Positions 25,001 through 36,822 of a stretch of 64,000 nucleotides of DNA are shown here, piece after piece. How positions within the stretch are numbered: the first letter of the stretch is position 1; each line of letters opens with the position of its first letter. The DNA comes from Shinisaurus crocodilurus. Its lineage: Eukaryota; Chordata; Lepidosauria; Squamata; Shinisauridae. The notes below the pieces were generated by a model. The model had not been told where the DNA came from, searched no databases, and worked only from the letters and a program-made list of their open reading frames with translations. The DNA lies in NCBI GenBank assembly GCA_021292165.1, contig CM037877.1:298484726-298548725 (forward strand), written 5' to 3'. The translations under genes and the position numbers were made by a program.

Positions 25001-28000
25001 CCATTCTCACCTCCTCTGGCTGCAAGTCGCCAGTGCCAAGATATCCCGAGTGCCTGCAAGAATCTCAGAGCAGCCCTGCAGCTGGAACAGACCAAAGGTC
25101 CATCTAGTCCAGCATTCCAGTCCCCCACAGAGGCCAACCAGGTGCCTTTGGAAGCCCACAAACAGAGCATGAGGACTATCAGCTTGTTCCCCAGCAAACC
25201 GGTAATTCAGAGGAATATAGCCTCTGCACCTGGGGGTAGCACAGAGCCATGATGGCTTGCAGCCAGTGATAACCTTATCCTCCACGAATACGTCTGTGGG
25301 GCTCTCCACAGTGGGCCGGTCTGCATGACACGGCAACCCACCATGTGTTGTTTAACCCACGGCGAGGCTGCGGCACATCTGGGGGGTGTGTGTGCGCGGC
25401 CGCCATTCTGCATATCCAGCCCCCGCTTGGGAGGAGTTGTGTCGTGCGAACCTGACGAGTGCGTAGCTGTACCACGCTCTCTCTCCATATTGTAGGATCG
25501 GAGGACAGACCATGGGTCATGTGAGGGTTGTTCAGCCCCTGCATGACCCACACTTAACAGGTTCGCACAACACGGCAACCCCCGAGCAGGGGTCAGATGT
25601 GCAAAATGTTGCCTGCGGGCGGCTCCTCGTGGGTTGCATAACCCGCGATGTGCCATGTCGTGCAAGCCAGGTCCATGCCTCGTCCCTTTTCAAGGCAAGG
25701 CTTGTGAGTTTCCCAGCGTTGGCTCAATGGTGTCCCCACGGCTACCTGGGGCCAGAAAATTCTGCGGACTAGCAGAGGGGCTGCCTCTCTCCAGCTCCTG
25801 CTGCCACACAGCATGTCCCCGATTATAAATGCTGCATCTGATTCACAAAAGCAGTTGTCTTAAAGACTAACCAATTTATTATGGCAACACAAGACTCTGT
25901 TGTTTTTCCTGATTATGGTGTCCCTTTGTATGGGTTTTAATTGAAAGATGCTTTGGGAGCCAATCTTGGCTGGAAAGCAGATGTTGTGCCTCCCAGTCGG
26001 GATGGAGGAAGACGACACAGGGCAACCGAGCCCGAGTGTGTTTGGGGAGGGCCCAGGCACGTGTCGCCTGCAGCCTGGCCCAGCTGCGCTGCCTTGCCAA
26101 TCAGCACTGGCTTAGAAGACAGGCCCCACGCACACTTCGGACGCGGGAAGCAATTGTGGTTGCAATCAGCCAAAGCCAGATGCTCTTGACAGGTCCCGGA
26201 CCGAGACTTGTGAATTTTGACTCCAGAACGACCTTGACGACCCTTCGGCCTGCTCCCAAAGTGGTTTGTGTTTGCTAGATTTCGGATACACATTGTGGCT
26301 TCTAACCTTGGACTGTGATAACTACGGCTTATCTCTGGACCGGACTAATTTACGACACAGGCTATATTATATGATGTAATACAAATATATTGTGTAATAT
26401 TTGTAATACAAATGAAACAAAACAACCAACATGGGTTGAATCCAGACTTAGTTATATTAAAAGTAGACGCATTGAAATAACTAAGTACCGTACTTACTTA
26501 AAGTCCCATTGATTTAAATGGGTCTACTCGTAGTATGACGAATTCTGGCTCCAACCCAGAAAGTTCCGTTCGGAACCCCAGGCACCCTCCTGGAGGCTCC
26601 TAAAAGCGGCAGCTGTGGCTCATTCACTCCATGTGCATCCATCACCAAGGGGAAACCATCAAAGCCCTCTCGTCTATCCCTCTGCGATTCAAGCTCCTCT
26701 CAAACTGCCTTGTGGCACCTCGGGGAATTCTTTATGGAGAAGAATGCCCCACCTAGCATTCTGTAGTGGTACCGTCCGGGAAGGGCTGTACCACGCTCGC
26801 TCTCCCAACTTGTAAGATCGGTTCCTATCATCAGATCCCCTGCAAGCGATTCTCTTGCCAGTCACCCCCTCTTCATCCTCACCTCAGCATCCACGTATCG
26901 TAATCGATATCCGTCATCGTGTTGGGGAACTCCAGGTCCTCTGGACGGATGGCTGTGACACCTGCGGAAGGCAGAAGAAACGGGGCGGCAATAAAAGAAC
27001 CGCGCGCTGTACAAAAACAAGACCGTTGCTCCTTTTTGCCTCTGCCCCACCCCCTCCACCCCCTCACCTGCTTCGATGGAGCCGGACCAGCGATCCACCA
27101 TCTTCTGAATGACAATTTCAAAGAGCTCCCCGTCTCGGAGAGGCCTGCAGGGAAACAACAGGGAGCAATGTAAAAATGCGATGCTGGCGCAGAACAAAGA
27201 TCCACGTGCTACAGGACTCCAACCGTGGCCAGCCAGTTGCCCCTGGGAACCTCACAAGCACAGCCCGGTGGAGGAAGCCGGCCCCATGGCACATCCCCAG
27301 CAACTGGGCAAAGACGGGCAAGAGGCGAAACCGTCATTAAGCACCGGGGTCTGCAACGTGGTGCCAACGGACACCAACGTGCCCGTGGACGTTGGCACCC
27401 ACCAGGCTCCCTGTCTCTCCTATTTTATTTCTGAAGATTTATGGATTTTAAACTGGGAGACTGGCCTGCTGCAAAGCGAAGGGCTGCCTTACAGCACCAT
27501 TTCTATTTGGGCTGGAAAGAGCGGCTTTGTGTTTTGGAGCTCAGCCCCCGCTTCTGCCTTGGACTTAGGTTCTTGGGCAAGTTACTTTCAGTCTCAACAA
27601 TGTGCCTTCTGGGAGATGAGCATTTTGTGACCGGCCACTCCCACCGTGGCAGCCACTTTATGAATGGGCAAGCCATTTTGTAAGAGTGCCCACGACATTC
27701 ACTCAACATTCCAAATGTGCCCACTGGCCCCAAAAGGTTGTGGATGCCTGGCTCAGCGCTATGAGAATCAAACCTCCCCCCTAGGCTTACGTACCCACCC
27801 ACCCCAACACAGCTACAAAGAGGAATTGGGAAGCTTTTGCTTCCAGTTTTGAATGACTGCAGCTTGCCATCATCTTAACCACAGTTGGTGGAAACAAGCC
27901 ATGTTCAAACCACAGTGTATGAAGCCGGCTCGTTTCCTATAACGAGAGTTACGATGAACCACGGTTGAGGGGTTTGGACAACACGCTAAAACTGGTTAAC

Positions 28001-31000
28001 CTAAAACAGAAACAGAAGCTTCAATCTCCTCCTTGCAGCCACATTGAAGGAGGAAAATGCAAGGCCAGCATGAGGTCAGGCTCATTCTCAGAAAGCTCGG
28101 CTTTGGTTTAGTGCAGCCTTCTGCACCCTGGTGGCCTCTGGATGTGTTGGACTGCAACACCCATCATCCCCCAGCCTTCCCCAACCTATGCTGGCTGGAG
28201 TTGCAGTCCCAGGTTGGGCCAGACCTGCTTCCGCACTGTGACTGAACGCAGCCGCTGCCTCCGAACACGCAGGTTTCATTCTGAGCTCTCGCGGCTGGCA
28301 GCCGTTGACCGAGTTATAAGCTGTCGATAGATACTGAAAGGAGACAGTCACTCCGTTGAGACCCAGATCCTTTCGATCTGATATACCCAAACACCTCTTG
28401 TTGCTTCTAAAAATCAGGAGGCCCAAGTTTTGGGCGAAGAAGAGGATTTGCAACACAGAGAGAGAGAGAGAGAACCGAAGGGGCCAGCCCGGTTCCCGAA
28501 TCCCTCACTGACCGGTTGGAGATGACAATGGCGTCGTTGAACTCGCTCCGGCAGTTCTGGCGTAGGGCCGTGCGCCCGCCGTTCGTGATGACGGCGTTGT
28601 TGCCGTGCAGCTGGTGGAAGCGGAGGTCACTCCCCGAGGCGACGGAGGAGGGGCTGCTGGGGGACAGCTGGTTGTTGCCCTCCGAGAGGTCGTCGGGAAG
28701 CGGAAGCAGATCTGGGGAGGACACGGGGCACGTCAGAGACACGCGGGGCAGACGTTCATTGCTGGAGCTCAAAGGCAGTGAAATAAATGGAGGGGGGGGG
28801 ACCACAGCTGCCCCCTTAACTGCACGAGAGCACCTTTCCCGCACTACCGGGTAAGCAAGGCGGGTCCTCGTATGAGCAGAGCAGGACATCAGGCCCAGAT
28901 TTAAAGGGGACTTGAGTCCAAACACGTGACCTTTCAGAAATTGACGAATGTTACTTGCTTGCCGAGTGTCTTACACAAAGGTGTTCCAAGACTTCCCTGC
29001 GATCCCCGTTTTGACCGCTATGCGCAGTCCCTTCAAAGTGTCCCAGCAGCACATTGGAGAGGCTGCCTGTGGTTGCCAAGCATTTTTTTTTTTATTTTTT
29101 TAAAAAAATCTTTTATCTTTTCGCACCCTGAAATTTTCACAAACGCTGGCAAATAATATATATTTTTATCTGTACTTGCGCAACTGCAAAAGGTTTGCAG
29201 CCGCATGGGCGCGTGGATGGGGAACCTCGCGTGGGCTGTGTGTAGTGTGTGTGGGGGGGTGCCCACCGGCAAAGTCCAGCAGGTCCCCACCCTGGCATTG
29301 CGCCTCCAGCAACATCAAGTAGGCCGCTCCACAAGGTCTGCCACGGACGGCCTTCTCCTTATCCCATCAGCCAGACCAGAGCAGCCAGGCTGGTGGGGAC
29401 TAGGAAGAGGGCCTTCTCTGTGGCGGCCCCCACATTATGGAACTCCCTCCCTAGTGACCTTCGCCATGCCCCCTCCGTGATGAGCTTCCGCCGTGCATTA
29501 AAAACATGGCTGTTCAGGCGGGAATATGGGGTGGGTTAGGTTTTTAATGAGAATTTTTTATGTTGTTTTAATTATTATGTTTTATTGTGTTTTACTGTAT
29601 TTTAATTGTACATCGCCCAGGGTGGCCGGGTGACCGGCCAGATGGGCGATTGATAAATATAATAAATAAATAAATAAATAAATAAATTGCCCCACAGAGG
29701 CAGCAGTTAAGTCCGCCCCCCCCCGCCCCGATTTGGTTACATCTGATAGCTGCCAACGTGCGAGCTGTCAGATGTAACCAAAGGTTTACCCCAGTACCCC
29801 ATACTTGTTTTCCCACCACCACCACCACCACGAAGCCTTCGTGTCTCCAGCCCCGAACCAGCAAACCCCAACGTGGCGTTCCAGCTTCCCCCCCCGCCAG
29901 GCCAATTACCCGTGTCGTCCACGATGGTCGCTTGGGCCGCCTGCCCGTACAGGTCCACGACAGCGTAGATGTTGGGCGGGACGTTCCACGCAGCTGGGCC
30001 CTGCGCCACCCCGTTGACAAAGAAGTGCAGCGTCCCGTCCTCCTTGCGCACCACCCCCACCGTGTCGCCCGCCTGAGGAGGAGGAAAGACCGGACAGGAG
30101 GAGCCAGCGAGAAAAAGAGGGGGGGGGGATGCGCTTCCTATACCCGAGCGGAGGCCCCGGCTCAGGTTCCGGAACTGCCCCAGGCCCCCTTGGCTTAGTG
30201 CAGTGTTTCTCAACCTTGGGTCCCCAGATGTTTTTGGCCTACAACTCCCAGCATGCCCCAGCCAGCATAGCTGGCTGGGGCATGCTGGGAGTTGTAGGCC
30301 AAAAACATCTGGGGACCCAAGGTTGAGAAACACTGGCTTAGTGGCTGCTGGACAAATTGGGCGGCCCCTTCCACGGGCATCACACTCCCAGCCTTCCAGT
30401 TAAGCTAGCCTGGGACTCCTGGGTCTGCTCTGGCATCTCCTTGGCCCCGGCGTCCCTCCCAGAAGCCTCTGGGAAGGGGAGCAGCGAGCAGCGGCTGGCC
30501 TAACGGCGCACGCTGAGAGCCATTTGCGGGGACCGCCTGCAGTGCAGATCCCGGAGCTCGCCTTTTCCTTTTCCTCTTCCCCTTCCGCTGCCCCACCCCT
30601 CCTATTAATCTCCCCCCCCCCCATCCTTCAAGCCTGTGACCTGCCTGAATCCCACCCCTGCAAACCTCGGCTTCCCCCCACTCAGTTCTGATTTTGCCTA
30701 AAGACGGCTGCCTAGCCCTTCAGCTCTGCTTGTCTCCGCCCCACTCCCCTCACTTCCCACAACGCATCTGAAGAACCTCGCGCTCTCCAGGTGCTTTGAG
30801 AGATTCGACTCCTGGCCCCCCACCATATTTGTTTATCTGCTAACGCAAGGCGGCTTACATAATCCTCCACCTCCTCTCCATTTTATCCTCACAACCCTGT
30901 GAGGTAGGGTAGGCTGAGGGTCAGTGACTGGCCCAAAGTCACCTGGTGAGCTTCCTGGCCGGGTGGGTGGGTGAGCTAGAACCTGGATCCCCCGAATCCC

Positions 31001-34000
31001 AGTGCAACACTCTAACCCAGGGCTCTCCAACCTTGGGCCCCCAGACGTTGCTGGCCTACAGCTCCCAGCATACCCAGCCAGCATGGCTAATGGCAAGGGA
31101 TTCTGGGAGCTGTAGTCCAGCAACATCTGGGGACCCAAGGTTGGAGAGCCCTGCTCTAACCGCTACACCACACTGGCTCTTGTTAGTAGCTTCCTCCCCG
31201 CTCCCCTCGCTGTTCTCCCTTCTCTAATGCAATGGGTTTAATGTTGTTTCACTGCATTTTATGCCTAAGTAATCCACAATCACCGCCTGGCAGGCTCTTT
31301 ATCATTCCAAAGATCATCCGCATCTCCCAAACTTACCTTCAGACGGTCCAGGTTGTGGCCATATTCATCCAAGATGGTCGTTCCGTTGTGCATCACGCCG
31401 TTCCCAGTCATCATCCAGGTGCCTGTGGGAGATGAGCCGAGAAGCAGAGCCACAGTCGGGGCATGCAAAGCTGGTGCGCGTGTGCACCGATTTTCACGCC
31501 TAAACACTATTACGGCCTTCCTCGACGTGATGCCCTGCGGGTGTGCCGGATGACAACTCCCATCATGCCCAGCCAGCCTGACCATTGGGGAAGGCGGTGC
31601 TGGTACAACCCCGAAAAGAAGGGAAGGGGCAGGAATGGCTTGAAACTTGGTGCGTAGGGAAGGGGGGGGGGCGCGTCAGAAAGATGGCAGCGATGGGAGA
31701 GAAAGATCAGCGGAGACTTCAAAACGGACGGGGTGGCCACTTTTGGCATGCTGTGAGCCATCCTGGTCACTGCCTCCCAAAAAGGCCGTCGCAGAGTGTG
31801 CAAAGCTGCAGGAAAGGGCAACGGGCACATTCCCTACAAAGAAGGGCTACAACTTTCGGGGCTTTTGAGTTTAGAAAAAATGATTAAAAGGGTACATGAG
31901 AGGTTTGTGAAATGGGAAGTTGTCTGAGTACCTTCTTTCATAATGGTATAAGGCAGAGAACTGGCAGCAGACTTAGGACAGACAAAAGGAAGGACTGCCT
32001 TCACGCGGCGCAGAGTTAAACTGTGGAATCCACTCCCACAAGATGTTGTGCTGGCCACCAATTTGGAGGGCTTCAAAAGGGGATTGGACAAATCCAGGGA
32101 GGAGGCGATCAGCGGCTACTAGTCATGATGGCTACTAGTCAGGACACCAAATTATTACCTCTAGTCTCAGTCGCTGGGGAAGACGAGCAGGAGCGGGCTG
32201 TTGCACTCCTGCCCTAATTGTGGGCGTAAAAACGTCAGAAGCTGCTGTATCCCAGCCTGGTTTGCGAGTGACGAGAACCAGGATGGCTCACAGGGTGTAT
32301 TTCCCTGCAGGGCTCCTTGTTGTGGCAGTGGCCACCATTTTGAATATTTGGGGCACGTGGTGGTGGGGTGCTGTAGCTTCTCGTTATGTACGAACCTGGC
32401 GAGGGTGGGCTCTTGGGGTGGCTGAGAAGCCACCTGCAGCCCTAAAACAGCTCATGGGTTCCGGGAGGCTCGTCAACCACCCCAACAACCCACCCTTGCC
32501 GGGTTCGCACGTAACAAGGATCCGTGGCAGCAGGGCTTGGACTGTTAAACTGGCGCTCATGGGCCCGCAACCCACAGTGGCTTGTAATCCACGGTGGGCT
32601 GCAGTGATCACACAAACCAGGTCACTGAGTCAAGACTCTTGGTCCATCTAGCACAGTATTGACAACACAGATGGGCAGTGGCGCTCCCTTCACGGTTACA
32701 GGCGAAGTTTTCCCCAGCCCATCCTGGAGATGCCAGGGATTGAACCTGGGACTTTCTGCAGGCAAAGCAGGGGCAGAATTTGGGTACAGTAATACCTTGG
32801 ATTGCAAGTAACTTGGTCTGAGAGCATTTTGCTAGACAAGCAAAAAAAATTTAAAAATTTTGACTTGATAAACAAGCGACGTCTTGCAAGACAAGTAGTG
32901 TAGGGATGTAACTGCTCGCCTTGAGCGGGCGTAGCGGGCTGAAATCGGCCCCCGCTCACACCTGCCAGAGACTCGCTTTGATAGAAGAGTGTTTTGGATT
33001 ACAAGCACGGTTCCGGAACGAATTATGCTTGCAATCTAAGGTATTACTGTATTTGGAATCCCAAGATTTCATTACAAGCTAGCAAAATAAAACCAAACCA
33101 ACACATGCGTGGTTTCCAGCCCACACGGTCGGCGAGAGGAAAACAGGGCCTTGCATATCCACAAGCCATCCTGGATCGTCATAAGACGATCATAACAAAA
33201 TTAAATCTGGGAGGGAGGAGAGTGAAAGGCCAAACCACGGAATGGCAACGGGGTGCTATCCCTGCCACAGCCGCTAGGAGGCATCGGTGCCGGGGTGTGT
33301 GTGTGTGTCTCACCTGATCGCAGGTTGGTCATAGTGGAGGGCAGCTGCAGGTAAGTGGGGTTGTGGGTGGTGACCCCGATCTCAATGGAGCCGGCCCATT
33401 TGTCCACCATCTTGTCAATGCGCACCTGGAAGACCTCGCCATTGCGCAGCGGCCGGTTGCTCAGGACCACCCCATGGTTGAAATCATCGGTGGCACTGCG
33501 CAGGAAGGAGAGACGCGAGCACGGTTATTTTTCCGGGGCTGCTGCTGCAAATAGACGGATCCATCACACCAGGGCTGAGAGGCAGCTGCCTCTGGGGAAG
33601 AACACCACTTATACAGACACGGACAGCACAGGCTGGAGTGTGGGGCAAAACCCACAATATTTTATTATATTTATACCCCGCCTTTTTTCCTGCAAGAAAC
33701 CCAAGGTGGCTTACATAATCCTCCTCCTCCACTCTTCCATTTTATCCTCACAACAACCCTGTGAGGTAGGTTAGGCTGAGAGTCAGTGACTGGCCCAAAG
33801 TCACCCAGTGAGCTTCATGGCCGAGCGGGGACTAGAACCCGGATCTCCCGAGTCCCAGTCCAACACTCTAACCACTACGCCATGCTGGCAAGTCTCTATA
33901 TACAAATAGGCTAAAAACTGGCCGTTGCTTGCATGCAGGCCTCCCTGTGTTGCTGGGCAAACCTGCTGTGATGTCACGGAACATTCACACACATTATAAC

Positions 34001-36786
34001 TGTTCAGGGTGAAGGTGTGAGCGATGGAATGTAGACAGTCTAGGTTCTGTGAGGGCAGTGAAAAGTCAGTTTGACCAAGAGAAATCCCCACACAGGACCC
34101 AGACCAGGAGATATTTGCTTCTCCAGGGTGGGGTGTGTGGAACAGAAGACAGCGGCAGGGAGACCATGGGCGGGTGAACTGCTAAGAGGGCCCCAAAACA
34201 GGGAACTTAGGACAAAGAGGACTGCAGGCCGCTCATCTAAATAAATTAAGGACACAACCCATTGCTCACGGCTGAAGGAAGGACCATAAGCCACATACTG
34301 GGGCCGCAGCGCAGTCCGTCCCTCGTTGATGATGGCGGCCTTCTGCCCACAATTGGGGTGGAAAAGGAGGCGCTCCTGCTCCGGCTCATTCCCAGCAGCA
34401 TCAATGGCACGGCGCCCCACGTCTGGCGACAGGGCCCTCATGATGGCATTGTTGCGCCGGAGGCGGTCACTGTGGTTGTGGTTGTGCACGATGGTAACCT
34501 TCACGGCCATGCCGTAGAGGTCTACCACGCCATAGACCACCAGCGGGGTGAGGGTGGTGGCCACACCTGGAAGGAAGGAAGCGTCACCTGGACCCATGCA
34601 CGGGAAAGGGAAATACCACGCCATGCGCACAGATGTGGCCCTCAAACGTGGCGCACATGGCCAGCAGGATCCTCTTTGAATCCCAGCCCACATCCCTCAA
34701 CGAGGGGGTTACCGCCATCTCCGCAATTTGTCTCTTCTCTCTGCTTCAGCTCATCTGGAATCACACTGCTAACTCTTCTGCATCTGTCACATTCATGTGA
34801 TAAATCCTCCCCCACCAGCGGCCATTCCAGCAGGCTGAGCTGAGGGAGATGACAGAGTGCGAAGCAGGGCCATCCCACCAGCCCTACTGAGATGACTTTT
34901 TCCTCATCCCTCCCCATTCTGTTTTCTTTGTGTGTCGTGCCTTTTTAGACTGTAAACTTGTAGGCAGAGATTGTCTTGTTTTACTGACTATACATAAGCT
35001 GGTTCGGGAGCCATGTGTCCTGAAGAGTGGGATAAAAAGACTGTAAATAAATAAATGAATATCCCAGGCTCCCTGCTTTGCTGGCTTGCCTTCATCACTT
35101 CTCCCGCGTGCCCCCACGCCTTCTTCGTGCCCTCTTCTCTTCGCTTGCCTGTAGTCAGTCCGACTGGTCTCCTCCTCCCAACGCTATTTCCGCCTGCGAG
35201 TGGCTCATTTGTAATCAATTCTCACAGGCCAGGCGTCAACCCTCCACGTCACTCCCACCCACCCCCGTCTCTTTATGAAACAAGCCTCCCACTCCCCGAC
35301 CCCTCCCTGCACAGCCTCTGCACTGTGGCGATTCCTCCCTGAAAAACTTGGCAAGAGTTTTACGCAAAAAGTTTCCAGTCCCCATGAACACACCGACCTT
35401 GGTCAATGCCGTTGATATAAAAGTGAAGTGCGTTGTTGGACTTCCTGGTCAGGCCAATGTGGTCTCCTTCCTGTGGAAGCAGAGAGGCAGTGTGGGAGGG
35501 TCCCTGGGGACAACGGGGGGGGGGGGAGGAGGAGCTGGCACCCACAACAGGTGCGGGGCGAGGGAACCGAACTCTGAGCTTCCTGCTCACCTGCAGCTCG
35601 TCCAGGCTGAACTCGCAGTATTCCCTGCGCGTCCCTTTCCCGTTGGTTAGGATGCCGCAGCCACTCATCATGATGGTTCCTGGAGGGGGGGGGGGTTGAC
35701 AAACGTGAGGACAGAGGGGGCCGACCAGCCACAGGTGGAACCAGGCACCACTGCCACCTTCAGATGCCCAGATTAGGCACTTGGCGTTTCTCTGCACGGG
35801 AGCTGTACAGGCCCGGTCAAGAGCAGCCTTGCCTTCCCGCTCAGACCGCCCCGCCCCAAACCATGAGCCGGGAGATCACCTGAGCGCAGGTTCGTCATGG
35901 TGGCCGGGTACTCCAGGTTGTTGGGGTTGTGCGTGGTGACCCCGATTTCTATGGATCCTGACCACTTATCCACCAATTTGTCAATTCGGATCTGGAAGGA
36001 ATCATAGAATCATAGAAAAGTAGAGTTGGAAGGGGCCTACAAGGCCATCGAGTCCAACCCCCTGCTCAATGCAGGAATCCAGGTCAAAGCATCCCTGACA
36101 GATGTCTGTCCAGCTGCACCTTGAATGCCTCCAGAGTGGGAGAGCCCACGACCTCCCTAGGTAGTTGATTCCATTGTCTTATTGCTCTGACAGTCAGGAC
36201 ATTTTCCCTGATGTTTAGGTGGAATCTAGGTTCCTGTAACTTGAGCCCATTATTCCGTGTCCTGCAAACTGGGATGACCGAGAAGAGATCTTTGCCCTCC
36301 TCTGTGTGACATCCCTTCAAATACTGGAAGAGTGCGATCATATCTCCCCTCAGTCTCCTCTTCTGAAGGCTAAACATGCCCAGTTCTTTCAGTCTCTCCT
36401 CATAGGGCCTTGTTTCCAGTCCCTTTATCATCCTTGTTGATAAAGAAGAAGAAGAAGAGCCATCATTTTAAGTAAAAAAGCAACAACCACCTCTCAGGAC
36501 AGGTGAAAAGTTCTGTTCCCCGATGACGGAAAGAGCATGGCTGGCTTGCACGTACCTGATGCAGCCACCACTAGACATTTTTGCCATGTCAGGTTTTGTG
36601 CGGTTGACCACGTTGGAATAAAAACCCAGTTGTTGGTGGGATCTTCTGGCATGGTCTACCAGTCCTCAGGAGCTGAGGATGCACTCAACCAACATATTCA
36701 TCCCACAAAAAAGCCTGACGTGGCAAGGTCACTTAGCGAGGAGACTGACCGCAGTCTGAATCAATCTGAGACTCGGGGTTCATTCA

Positions 36787-36822
<36 letters not shown>

